Shown here piece after piece: positions 23,656-32,536 of a stretch of DNA of 38,044 nucleotides. A model generated the notes under the pieces. The model made no database searches, was not told the DNA's origin, and saw only the letters and a program-made list of their open reading frames with translations. A program made the translations under genes and the position numbers. Within the stretch, counting starts at the first letter, position 1, and every line of letters begins with the position of its first letter. The DNA is taken from NCBI GenBank assembly GCA_902800645.1, contig CADCFC010000007.1, forward strand, positions 1-38,044, written 5' to 3'. Source of the DNA: an uncultured Erysipelotrichaceae bacterium (lineage in GTDB: Bacteria > Bacillota_I > Bacilli_A > RFN20 > CAG-826).

Positions 23656-24321
23656 TTAAATGGCCTTAATAAGCTTAACTAGTAATACCCCAAATATCGG
23701 TCCAATAGAGTTAAATAATATACAGAATAATAAGTTAATAAATGTATAAGTATTAATGTGATTACCAAAACCAAAATAATACATATTTGCGATGCAGTGT
23801 TGAAAGCCTGAATAGACAAATATAAAGACAAATAAAACAAGTAAAATAATTCCAATAGGCTTAAGTCTATTTAAGTTAAATGCCTTAACCGCTAAATAGA
23901 CACAAAGACCACAAAGCATTGATTTAATGAATAAAGATAAATAATCATTAAATGTATATAAAGTAGTTCTACTTAAACATACTGAATTAACTGTATTCAT
24001 TACTTCAGTATTTCTAAATATAGCAAAGCATATATAACCAAGAGAAAACGCTCCAAGTGCGTTTCCTATTAGCATGATTGGTAAACATATATAAAACTCT
24101 TTGCTTTGTTTTCCTTCATAGATGGCACCGATCTTTCCAGTATATAGATGTAAAGAGAAAGTACACACAATAAATAAACCAACTGCAAATAAAATAGAAC
24201 CAAGTACTTTACCAAGTTCACCACTTACGTAATGAATCATTAATATATAAAGAAATCCGCCTAACCCAATTGCTAAGCCTGCTAATATACCTTTAAAAAA
24301 AGAAGCCAGGTACTTTTTCAT
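23656..24321 (-). CDS. Formate/nitrite (FNT) family channel
   Basis: A 221-residue membrane protein of the FNT family, pentameric channels for small monovalent anions such as formate, nitrite, hydrosulfide or lactate. Six helices are predicted. Family marks are the first helix KGILAGLAIGLGGF, GSILFAVGLFIVCTF-LHLYTGKIG, and the central SGFQHCIANMYYFGFG block. FNT proteins carry a conserved pore histidine in this last block (usually GFEHxxANM), present here as H in FQHCIANM. At 221 residues it is a little shorter than common members (250-280). It begins 2 bases after the M6-protease lipoprotein stop, so they share an mRNA. The transported ion cannot be told. Confidence 0.88.
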   Translation of the reverse strand: MKKYLASFFKGILAGLAIGLGGFLYILMIHYVSGELGKVLGSILFAVGLFIVCTFSLHLYTGKIGAIYEGKQSKEFYICLPIMLIGNALGAFSLGYICFAIFRNTEVMNTVNSVCLSRTTLYTFNDYLSLFIKSMLCGLCVYLAVKAFNLNRLKPIGIILLVLFVFIFVYSGFQHCIANMYYFGFGNHINTYTFINLLFCILFNSIGPIFGVLLVKLIKAI

Positions 24322-24323
24322 AA

Positions 24324-25799
24324 TTAAATAAGTTCAAATTCGATAACAGCCTTATTCATGTTTACTTCTTTAAAAGTAATGCGATATGGGAAATCAATAC
24401 CATTATGGAATTTTCCATTAAAGAAATAGAATTCATAATCACCACTCGTGAATATTTGTCCTGTTTTAAATAAAGCGTTATCGTTAGCGACATAAGTTCC
24501 ACTAGTTTGATAACCAGTTAAATTATTCGCAGGAATAATATTCACTAAATCATATTTTGCTTTATTACCACTCACTCGGACATAGCTCTTACTAGGAGTG
24601 TTACTACACATTTGATAAACACTAGGAACATCATTAAAAGTAGAGACAATTCCTTTAGAAGAATTACATCTTGCATCAACATGAATCATTCTCACTCCAG
24701 GAAGCTGGAATGTTTTTTGACTAACGTTTGGATAAGGGTAATTTGAATCATGAGTCCAAAGTCCATTAGGAGTTAAAAGCTCAAGCATTAAATATTCATC
24801 AAAAGCTGAATTAGAAAATGGAGTTTTAGGATTTCTAACGATAATACTTTCTCCAGAAAAAGAAGAAGGAGTAATTGTAATCTCAGAGTTACCAGTAACT
24901 AAATATGGAGTAGTCCAACCAAACGCATATTTAGAATAAGCGTTATGATCACCAACGTTATAATCTTGCATATCAAAACATCCTAAAGGTGAATGAGTGT
25001 TATCGTAATCATAATAATCTTCTAACCCTAATATATGCCCATATTCATGTATATAGGTATGCGCGTCAATATCAATAGAAATTGCTTTACCTTTATCCAT
25101 TAAGTCATAGCTACTCCAAGAATACATATGAGGAATTGGATTACTATGAGAATGTGGATTATCCATATTTGGAATATCTGCATAAGTTATCGCCCAGAAT
25201 GGATTAAGAGGATCACTACTCGTTACATCACTAAACGCGATACGTGTTTCACATGAAAAAATCATATATATTGAGTCAATATATCCGTCATTATTTAAAT
25301 CGTAATCAGAAAAGTTAAATGAATTAGCCTTTAAAACATCATAAACACGGTTAATAACGGTGAAAGTGCCATAGTCGACATATTGACTGTTGTTACTATC
25401 ATAGATTTCTTTAGGGGTCATATTGATATCAACCCAATCGGTCACTACTCCACTAATTTTCAAATTAGAAAAAGATGACTTCTCAAAATAGGAAGAAACT
25501 GATTCAAAACCAGTAGACTCACTATTGCCAAAGAATGCTTTGTTTATCTTTTCTTTATTTTCACTAGTCGCGTTACTCTCATACCCTTTAATAACAACTG
25601 GCACTACTAAAAGCTTTTGTTCGCCATTAGAAGGAGAATATCTTTTTCTACCAGCAAATTTTTGGCCATAAGAATAATAAGTCTCAACACTTCTAGAGAG
25701 TTTAACATATCCATTATCAATAATAGATGGAGATGAACCACATCCACTCAAAGAAAATGGAATTACAAATAATAAAGAAACGAGTTTTAATCTTTTCAT
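24324..25799 (-). CDS. M6-family metalloprotease lipoprotein
   Basis: A 491-residue exported lipoprotein (lipobox LSGC, modified C20). The catalytic zinc motif HEYGHILGLED gives H251, E252, H255 and third ligand D261, as in M6 (immune inhibitor A-like) peptidases. Before it stand the M6 N-terminal segment KLLVVPVVIKGYE...SSYFEKSSFSNLKISG and a DLNNDGYID loop (about 167-175) that looks like a calcium-binding site. A C-terminal beta-rich part (about 300-491) may bind substrate. It likely cuts host or environmental proteins at the cell surface, which is inference. No ribosome site precedes the ATG. TATAAT lies 7 bases before it, so the mRNA may be leaderless. It is separated from the lipoprotein operon upstream by a terminator. 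Confidence 0.85.
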   Translation of the reverse strand: MKRLKLVSLLFVIPFSLSGCGSSPSIIDNGYVKLSRSVETYYSYGQKFAGRKRYSPSNGEQKLLVVPVVIKGYESNATSENKEKINKAFFGNSESTGFESVSSYFEKSSFSNLKISGVVTDWVDINMTPKEIYDSNNSQYVDYGTFTVINRVYDVLKANSFNFSDYDLNNDGYIDSIYMIFSCETRIAFSDVTSSDPLNPFWAITYADIPNMDNPHSHSNPIPHMYSWSSYDLMDKGKAISIDIDAHTYIHEYGHILGLEDYYDYDNTHSPLGCFDMQDYNVGDHNAYSKYAFGWTTPYLVTGNSEITITPSSFSGESIIVRNPKTPFSNSAFDEYLMLELLTPNGLWTHDSNYPYPNVSQKTFQLPGVRMIHVDARCNSSKGIVSTFNDVPSVYQMCSNTPSKSYVRVSGNKAKYDLVNIIPANNLTGYQTSGTYVANDNALFKTGQIFTSGDYEFYFFNGKFHNGIDFPYRITFKEVNMNKAVIEFELI

Positions 25800-25806
25800 A
25801 TATGAA

Positions 25807-25812
25807 ATTATA
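25807..25812 (-). promoter_or_regulatory. -10 box of the M6-protease/FNT unit
   Basis: TATAAT on the minus strand, 7 bases from the ATG, with a weak TTTAAA (25830-25835) at 17 bases as possible -35. Transcription would start at or one base before the start codon. Confidence 0.4.
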
Positions 25813-25832
25813 TTTGAATTAATCTATTTTTT

Positions 25833-25863
25833 AAACAAAGGACTAGGGTGTCTTGCACCCTAG
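25833..25863 (-). terminator. Terminator of the five-lipoprotein operon
   Basis: CTAGGGTG (25843-25850) and CACCCTAG (25856-25863) form a perfect 8-bp stem with a 5-base loop, followed on the minus strand by TCCTTTGTTT. It is the only strong terminator between 36020 and 25894. Confidence 0.88.
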
Positions 25864-25893
25864 CCCATAGTTTTATTCCATTAATACAAAGTA

Positions 25894-28422
25894 TTAGATG
25901 TGGAAGTCTGAATTGGTTGCTTCCGCATTTTTAGTGGTATAAAGTCTAGAATCAATGTCATCATTGATCTTGATCTTAGTATCACTAACGGTTGCGGTAA
26001 TATCTTTTTCATATGTGGTTTCACTACTTCCAGCAACATCTTTGTAAATATGAATCGACAAGATGTTTGTAGAACCATCATAAGTTGCAGTAAACACAAA
26101 TTTATGAGCAGAAGAACCTTCACCGCATTGGACATATCCTGAAATATCACCACTATCTTCGTCAAATACGATTAATAATTTAGAATTTGTTTCCCACCAT
26201 CCATCATAGTAAGTACCAGTAAATGTTAAACCAGAGAAGATTGAGGCGGTGTAAGGAACTTCTTCATGAGAAACAAGTGTATATGTTCCTTCACCTAATG
26301 TAACTAAATAGGTATGAACAAATTCACCAGAAACACCACTAATAACTACGTTACCTTCATTAACGGTGTATTTAAAGGCAACACCATTAACTGTAGCTCC
26401 GCCATTACCGTCTAAGACGATATCGCCTTCACTACCAGTATAAGTGCCTTGTAATCCATCGAGGACAAAGTATTTTAAGTTGGATTTTCCTCCATTAGCA
26501 CCATTAGTACCACTAAATGAGCAGATGTAATTACCGTTTGCATCACTTAAATCAACATTAACTTCAGAATCAGTAATCTTAGTGCCGGTTATAAAGTCAA
26601 ATTGAACTCCAGTAATGACACTATTGTCACTCGCGTTAAGTAAGATGCCATCAACCATCACTCCACTTCTTTCGAGTTGACCAACATAGTAATTCTTATC
26701 TTTTGTTTGAATCAAATAGATGAAGTAATCACTAACAGTAAATCCTTCTTCAACCTTGAAATATAAATAGATATCTGAAGTAATTGGGTCACTACTAAAG
26801 TTGTAATGATGGAAGATCCAATTGCTTGCGTAGCCAAAGACGTTGTTATTTGTTAAGGTAGCAACTTTGTTGGTTTCATCAACTGATGCAATTTCATAAG
26901 TGGAACTACCTCTAGTAATAATACCAGCAGAATTAATGCTCATCTGTTGAGAACTACCTTTACGGATATAGACATTATTATTCCAGAATTCTGCTCCACC
27001 ATATTGACCGACAAATTCTTTGCCAGCGTATTTACTTGGATTCATTTCAGTAACTGTAATATTAAGAGTAGCAGTTGCTTTTGGCATCACAAATGAATAA
27101 TATCCATCAGAGTTAGGTCCACTAATAGTGACACTAGTAGTAGAGTATTTTGCAGTAATTGTGTTAACTTCAAATGTAGTGCCTTCGGCAATAGTTGGTT
27201 TTAAATAAACTGTATCACCATAAACGGCTTTATTATCACTTAACGCGACATATTCGTCATCAACTTTTTCATAAGCTGATAAAGTAATATGCTCAGAATT
27301 AACGAACGCAAATTCGCGATATACTTTTTCATAAGTTAAAGTAGCAACAACAGAGTGATAAGGCATAATGAAGCCAATGTTTCCATCAACCGCTTCATAA
27401 GTCACTCCATCAACGACCATTCCGTTAACTTTAACAACGTCCGCATAAGAACCATAGGATAAATTAATGGTTATTGCGGTTCCGTATCTTACGTGTCTAG
27501 TATTACCTTCAACAGTATAGATAGTCGCTCCACTAGCAGCTTTGACGGTATTAACTTGTTTAACCGCATCTTCGTGATCACTAACAAAGTCAAGAGTGTA
27601 CGCTCTTAATTCAGTTTTGATTTCCACTTCAACAGCTTCATCAGGCATAGTGAATGATAATACGCCATCAGCGAATGTAGAAGGAACGATAGTACGATCT
27701 TCTGGGTCAAACGCACTAATGTTTCCATATACTTTAGCGTTAGTAGCGATATAACCTGGATTCACATATAAATGTGCATTTACAGTTGCGCCTACTTCAG
27801 CTTCGTCAACATCAATAGAAGCGACCGATGCAGATTTATTAGTAATCGCATATTTTTCTTTAACTGGGGAAGGTGTAGCAGGAGTAAAAGTTATAGTTAC
27901 TGCTTGATTTGGCATATAGAAATAGTATTTTCCGCCTTTTCTACCACATTCATTTCCATTAGCTTTCATGGATTCAATTGCGGTATTTGAGAGAACACTA
28001 AATTCTACGTATTCACCTTCTTGTGCTTTAGTTGGTCCTTCGACTTCTAATGCGCTTGGATAAGTGATTGAGAAGTTTTCAGTAACACTAACAGTATAAG
28101 AAGCACTGATTTTACTATCAGCTTTAGATGTGGCTTTAATAGTTGCACTTCCTTTACTAATAGCGGTTACGACACCTTCTTCACTAACGCTAGCAAAATT
28201 AGGAGTCTCGCTAGACCATGTAATTTCTTTATTTGTTGCATCACTAGGAGAAACAGTTGCAGTTAATGTAATTGTTTGTCCTTTTTCAACAGTGGTTGGT
28301 CCACTGATAGTAATGCTTTCTACAGGGATTACGATTGGTGCAGGAGCGTTTCCTCCACAACTAGCAATTCCCATTGATAAACCCACTAATGTGGTTACAA
28401 AGAGTAAATTATTCTTTTTCAT
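25894..28422 (-). CDS. Lipoprotein with Ig-like (BIG2) and F-x-MP repeat domains (842 residues)
   Basis: An 842-residue exported lipoprotein (lipobox IASC, C22). Residues about 33-115 are a clear bacterial Ig-like group 2 domain (VESITISGPTTVEKGQTITL, SPSDATNKEITWSS, VVTAISKGSATIKATS). Four beta repeats follow, each ending in an aromatic-x-MP motif then alternating hydrophobics (YFYMP, LSFTMP, IGFIMP, YSFVMP), as in divergent InlB-type B-repeats. From about residue 490 (NPSKYAGKEFVGQYGG) comes a module resembling the duplicated one in the preceding gene. The C-terminal third has Gly-rich turns and TFTGTYYDGWWET. No catalytic motif was found; a surface adhesin or glycan-binding role is inference. 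GGAGGG ribosome site; last gene of the operon, before a strong terminator. Confidence 0.8.
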   Translation of the reverse strand: MKKNNLLFVTTLVGLSMGIASCGGNAPAPIVIPVESITISGPTTVEKGQTITLTATVSPSDATNKEITWSSETPNFASVSEEGVVTAISKGSATIKATSKADSKISASYTVSVTENFSITYPSALEVEGPTKAQEGEYVEFSVLSNTAIESMKANGNECGRKGGKYYFYMPNQAVTITFTPATPSPVKEKYAITNKSASVASIDVDEAEVGATVNAHLYVNPGYIATNAKVYGNISAFDPEDRTIVPSTFADGVLSFTMPDEAVEVEIKTELRAYTLDFVSDHEDAVKQVNTVKAASGATIYTVEGNTRHVRYGTAITINLSYGSYADVVKVNGMVVDGVTYEAVDGNIGFIMPYHSVVATLTYEKVYREFAFVNSEHITLSAYEKVDDEYVALSDNKAVYGDTVYLKPTIAEGTTFEVNTITAKYSTTSVTISGPNSDGYYSFVMPKATATLNITVTEMNPSKYAGKEFVGQYGGAEFWNNNVYIRKGSSQQMSINSAGIITRGSSTYEIASVDETNKVATLTNNNVFGYASNWIFHHYNFSSDPITSDIYLYFKVEEGFTVSDYFIYLIQTKDKNYYVGQLERSGVMVDGILLNASDNSVITGVQFDFITGTKITDSEVNVDLSDANGNYICSFSGTNGANGGKSNLKYFVLDGLQGTYTGSEGDIVLDGNGGATVNGVAFKYTVNEGNVVISGVSGEFVHTYLVTLGEGTYTLVSHEEVPYTASIFSGLTFTGTYYDGWWETNSKLLIVFDEDSGDISGYVQCGEGSSAHKFVFTATYDGSTNILSIHIYKDVAGSSETTYEKDITATVSDTKIKINDDIDSRLYTTKNAEATNSDFHI

Positions 28423-28439
28423 ATTTCTTTACCCTCCTA

Positions 28440-31193
28440 TTATGCTTTGGTGTAGACACGATCAGTTACAGTGCCAATCGTGTTACTTCCAACTTTGACT
28501 ATAAATGAAGTCGCTTCACTTAATTTATCTTTATCGCCAGTAAATTCAAACGATAATCCAGTACCATAGAATTCTTTGTTTTGAATATCAAAGAATGCAC
28601 AAGCATACATACTCTCAACTTCACTAACAGTTCTTGTAACTTGAACCGCCATAAAGCCGTTATAAACTATCAAATAATAGAACTTATACATATTGTTTGT
28701 ATCAGTAGCTTCTTGCATTTTAATAAAGACATCAAGATCGCTACCAATCTTATCTTTAGTTGTATCTAGTCCATAATCACCGACGATAAATTTATTTCCG
28801 TAGAAGAATTGGTTTCCATTTTTAAATGTTGCATAGCCATCTCCTTCTTGAGAAGATACTTCATTAATAACAGTTTTAGTCATTTTGTTGAAGTTGCCTT
28901 TTTGATCAATTGTGTAGCCAGATGAACCAGTGCCACTGCTTTGTGAATATCCGGTAGAAGTCTTATAAATATTTTTATATATATAATTACCAACAAGGTC
29001 ATGATCTTTAAGAGGATTTGGATTTCTCTCTTTAACAGTCATCGTGACATTAGTCTTAGGCATTTTGAAAGAATAATATCTGTTTTTCTCAAGGAAATTG
29101 ACCGCAACATCTACTGGATTTCCTTCTTCATCAGTAAAGATAAGAGAATCATATTCGAAGTTTTCATCTTCAACTGCACCATCGCCAATATCTTTAGGTG
29201 TTAAAGCAGCAACGATAGTTTGTCCTGCATTAATGCTAGTCAAATCAGCAATTGGTTCATAGAATGATGGTTCACAAATTTGAACGCTGTAATGGGTACT
29301 ACCAACTGGAACGATGGTTTGTGGATGAGGTATTAAATTAGTAAAGCTAGTGCCATCAGTAACAGTAGCAATGACTTGATTTTTAATCATGACATTATAT
29401 GCTGCTGAAGCATCGCTGACTTTTACACCATTACTAAACTCAAACGTGACATCGTTAGAATATATTTCCTTATTGACGATGTCATAGATCATATTCGCAT
29501 AAGGTGTTTCTACACTATCAACAATTCGATATGCTTGAACTGCTAAGAAAGAAGTTTTAACAGTGCGGTAATAGAATTTGTAATTTGCTTTAGTATCGCC
29601 CGCTTCTGCTAAAACAGAAACATGCCAATCGGTACCAAATCCACCACTATAGCCAGTAGAGAATGAATAGTGGCCAAAGAGGAATTTTCCACTATAAGCA
29701 ATATCTTTAGGTGTACTATCAGTAGTAGTCATAACGCCAAAGGAGTTTTCGTTATAGAGATTGATTGATCCGATTGTGTATTTACTAGCGGAATAACCAG
29801 TTCCTTTAGTAATTTCACCATCACCAGTAATAACAACTTGATGGCTATCACTCACAGAAATAGATTTATCAGGTCCTTCATATGCAATATTCGCTCCAAA
29901 GTGAGTGCCTAAGAATGGTTGGCCTTTATATTTAGTCATGTCTTTTTCATTAACTGTAACAGAGACATCATCTCTATTAGGCATTGTGAAGTGATATAAC
30001 TTACCTTCTTCATCAGTATAAACAGAATAAGAAGAAACACCATTAACGGTAATACCGTTAAAGACATAATCTTCACCTGGTTCACCAACTGAAGAAATCT
30101 TTACGTAAATTACATCTCCTGGAAGGATTTCATCAACATTTTGAATATCGACATCCTTTGGACATTGAAGTGTCGCATTATAGTGAGCGGAATTAATGAC
30201 TTCAATTCCTTTATAGTTCATCGTGCCATAGGCAGTGACTTCAAAATCATCCGCTGGCATTTGGAAATATCCATAATAATAATCTTCGTCTACAACAGGG
30301 GTAAGATTATCAACTTCAATAACCGAATCAAATGAACCAGAGAGTCTAACACCAGTCATATTAGAAACTCGATCACTAGATTTTCTTACTTTGACTCTAA
30401 TTTCTTGTCCATATGGAACGTGATAAGTAGTATAGTCGCGTCCATAATAGTAAGAGCCAAATGATTCACCAGTAACGTTAGTGAATTCATCAGTAGTAGT
30501 AACTTTAGTGGCAAATGGAGAAGAAGCAAAGTTTGCGTTTTTTTCGCTACTTCCAATAGTTAAACGATATAAGTTAGCTTCAAGTTCTACATCAACACTA
30601 ACTTCTTCATTTGGCATAACAAAACTATATTCGTTATTAGTAAAACTTACATCTACCGGATCATCGCCTTTAGTAATTGAGACTTTTCCAGTAAATGAAT
30701 AAGGTGAATTATAAGCAAATTTAATTTGGAATCTTACTGTTTCTCCTGGAGCGACATATTCATCAGCTCCAAAAAGAACAACACCTTTATCTTTGTTGAC
30801 GTTATTGATTTTCACTTTTCCATGTGTAGGATCATTATATTTACCTGTTACTCTTACCGATACCGCTTCTTCAGGCATCTTAAAGGTAAATTTGTTGTTT
30901 CCTTCTGAAAATGGAAGTTCGTTATTAACTGTAACACTATTAATAGTATAGACACTGCTATCGTATGAAATGGTGAATGTCACTTTACTACCTTTAGTTG
31001 CGCTACTAGGACCAGTAATAGTAACAGCGTCATCTTTAGTGTAAGTGATGTCGTAGTTACCAGTACTTGGTTCGTGGTTAGCTCCTGGAAGGTAATCGTT
31101 ATTAGTACTATTAACGTTACTTTCAGGTGTTCCACACGCTACTAAAGAGAATAATGTAGCAGTTAATAAGAGTGATCTTGTGATTTTTTTCAT
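28440..31193 (-). CDS. Lipoprotein with F-x-MP repeats and a duplicated module (917 residues)
   Basis: A 917-residue lipoprotein (lipobox LVAC, C20) with five F-x-MP repeats, the MP at residues 106, 193, 312, 404 and 711. After the fourth and the fifth comes a module of about 190 residues, at about 419-616 and 727-917. The two copies share KFYY at the centre, F-x-AVQ, R-x-V, VE-x2-(P/M)YA, D-I-x-NKE-x-Y and FEF, and both end in (A/G)TVTD. The repeats resemble divergent InlB B-repeats; I do not recognise the module. No catalytic motif seen. An AAAGGAG ribosome site precedes the ATG. Gaps of 21 and 17 bases to the neighbours point to co-transcription. Probably an elongated surface protein, binding something unknown. 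Confidence 0.8.
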   Translation of the reverse strand: MKKITRSLLLTATLFSLVACGTPESNVNSTNNDYLPGANHEPSTGNYDITYTKDDAVTITGPSSATKGSKVTFTISYDSSVYTINSVTVNNELPFSEGNNKFTFKMPEEAVSVRVTGKYNDPTHGKVKINNVNKDKGVVLFGADEYVAPGETVRFQIKFAYNSPYSFTGKVSITKGDDPVDVSFTNNEYSFVMPNEEVSVDVELEANLYRLTIGSSEKNANFASSPFATKVTTTDEFTNVTGESFGSYYYGRDYTTYHVPYGQEIRVKVRKSSDRVSNMTGVRLSGSFDSVIEVDNLTPVVDEDYYYGYFQMPADDFEVTAYGTMNYKGIEVINSAHYNATLQCPKDVDIQNVDEILPGDVIYVKISSVGEPGEDYVFNGITVNGVSSYSVYTDEEGKLYHFTMPNRDDVSVTVNEKDMTKYKGQPFLGTHFGANIAYEGPDKSISVSDSHQVVITGDGEITKGTGYSASKYTIGSINLYNENSFGVMTTTDSTPKDIAYSGKFLFGHYSFSTGYSGGFGTDWHVSVLAEAGDTKANYKFYYRTVKTSFLAVQAYRIVDSVETPYANMIYDIVNKEIYSNDVTFEFSNGVKVSDASAAYNVMIKNQVIATVTDGTSFTNLIPHPQTIVPVGSTHYSVQICEPSFYEPIADLTSINAGQTIVAALTPKDIGDGAVEDENFEYDSLIFTDEEGNPVDVAVNFLEKNRYYSFKMPKTNVTMTVKERNPNPLKDHDLVGNYIYKNIYKTSTGYSQSSGTGSSGYTIDQKGNFNKMTKTVINEVSSQEGDGYATFKNGNQFFYGNKFIVGDYGLDTTKDKIGSDLDVFIKMQEATDTNNMYKFYYLIVYNGFMAVQVTRTVSEVESMYACAFFDIQNKEFYGTGLSFEFTGDKDKLSEATSFIVKVGSNTIGTVTDRVYTKA

Positions 31194-31214
31194 AAGTTTT
31201 AACTCCTTTTCTTC

Positions 31215-32534
31215 TTATTGGTTATATAGATAATGAATTGCGTCTAATACTGAATAATTACTACTTCCAAAACTTCTTAAAGGGATTGGCATCGCGTATG
31301 TAGACCCATACGTGAAGTAATATATAAAGGTAATAGAGGATTCACTATCACTAGCACCGATATTAATGTCAATCCCAACCGCTTCAGGAACATAAGTACT
31401 TGTGTCATATGCTTGATCAATTGAGAAATTACTCACAAAATCTAAAACGTATTTAGAATTGTTGAAATAATATGGAGTACCAGTATAGGTATAACCAGTA
31501 GATGAATATGCACCTTCATTAACAAACTGCATATTATCTAAAATTTTGAGATAAGTTGGATAATGATAATATTCAACGATATTAGCCTTAGGATAAATCG
31601 GAGTATTACTCGCTATACCGAAGGTATAGTTTTCAGGATCTGATAAATCTCCACCAGCTTGGAAGAAATAACATCCATTCATGTCGTTTGAGTGATATTC
31701 ATTAGCTTTAGCGTTAACTACCATCGCGCCAGAACCAGATTCACTATTATTCATCCGACTATAGAAATATTTATTTGTGAACACTTCAATACCGCTATAA
31801 GATTCGGTAGAGAAATCATAAATATCTCTAGTGAAGTTATTGCTGCGAATTAGGGAACGCGCTTTCCCTAGAGAAGCTTCTAAATCTTTTGCCATTCCCC
31901 CGTTAGCGAGGAAGGTATCAACTTCAGAAAACTTACTCTTATTAACATTTGTGAGTCGATAAGTGTAATTCTTATTTCCAGTCATCTTAATCACAAAGTT
32001 AACTGATCCGTTAATGTAAGTAGCACCCATCGATTCAACATCGAGATAGACACTACTAGAGAAACCGAGAGTGGTTAATAGTTTCATCTTGTAATCTTTC
32101 TTAGAGAAAGATATTGAAGTAAGCGAATCGCTAATACTATTAACATAATCAGTTTCTATGTTATACATAGTGGACATCACCTCTCCACTATATAAATCAG
32201 TGATTTTGTTTCCTAGACTATTGAGACAATATTCTCCGGATTTAAGTCCGCTCTCGTAATTAAGCGGATATATTCCATTACTGTCTTTGATATAAGCCTG
32301 TAAACCACTTGGTCTTTTGCTCATATTCACACCGATAGAGTTCTCTAAGAATATATATGAGACTCTACCATAAGAAGCATGTTCGGTTTCTAATGTGTAA
32401 TTCTTGCTTCTATTTAAAACAATAAGACCATCTTTTAATGAATTGACTTCTACAACAGGTGATTCAGTATTTTTTTGGCAGCCACTAATTAGTAGCACAC
32501 CAATTAAAGTTAATACTTTAATATTAAATTTCAT
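31215..32534 (-). CDS. Lipoprotein of unknown function (439 residues)
   Basis: A 439-residue lipoprotein with lipobox ISGC (C19). I do not recognise a family. The body is beta-rich with many Tyr, Ser and Asn, for example VMSTMYNIETDYVNS and YTYTGTPYYFNNSKYVL, and no F-x-MP repeat or catalytic motif is visible. Long stretches of alternating polar and apolar residues could form a beta-sandwich or a LolA/LppX-like lipid-binding half-barrel, but this is only an impression. It has no ribosome site: the ATG lies 2 bases after the stop of the preceding lipoprotein gene, so translation is likely coupled to it. That coupling suggests the two proteins are made in equal amounts and may form a complex. 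Confidence 0.75.
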   Translation of the reverse strand: MKFNIKVLTLIGVLLISGCQKNTESPVVEVNSLKDGLIVLNRSKNYTLETEHASYGRVSYIFLENSIGVNMSKRPSGLQAYIKDSNGIYPLNYESGLKSGEYCLNSLGNKITDLYSGEVMSTMYNIETDYVNSISDSLTSISFSKKDYKMKLLTTLGFSSSVYLDVESMGATYINGSVNFVIKMTGNKNYTYRLTNVNKSKFSEVDTFLANGGMAKDLEASLGKARSLIRSNNFTRDIYDFSTESYSGIEVFTNKYFYSRMNNSESGSGAMVVNAKANEYHSNDMNGCYFFQAGGDLSDPENYTFGIASNTPIYPKANIVEYYHYPTYLKILDNMQFVNEGAYSSTGYTYTGTPYYFNNSKYVLDFVSNFSIDQAYDTSTYVPEAVGIDINIGASDSESSITFIYYFTYGSTYAMPIPLRSFGSSNYSVLDAIHYLYNQ

Positions 32535-32536
32535 TT

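Noticed and set aside
25881-26165. A 94-residue open frame on the minus strand inside the 842-residue lipoprotein gene
   Set aside because: It overlaps the real gene in another frame, has no ribosome site, and its product looks like out-of-frame translation.
30481-30702. Several 60-120 residue plus-strand frames opposite the lipoprotein operon (also 28130-28498, 34064-34420, 34875-35186)
   Set aside because: They are antisense to well-supported lipoprotein genes, with compositions expected from the complementary strand and no start signals.
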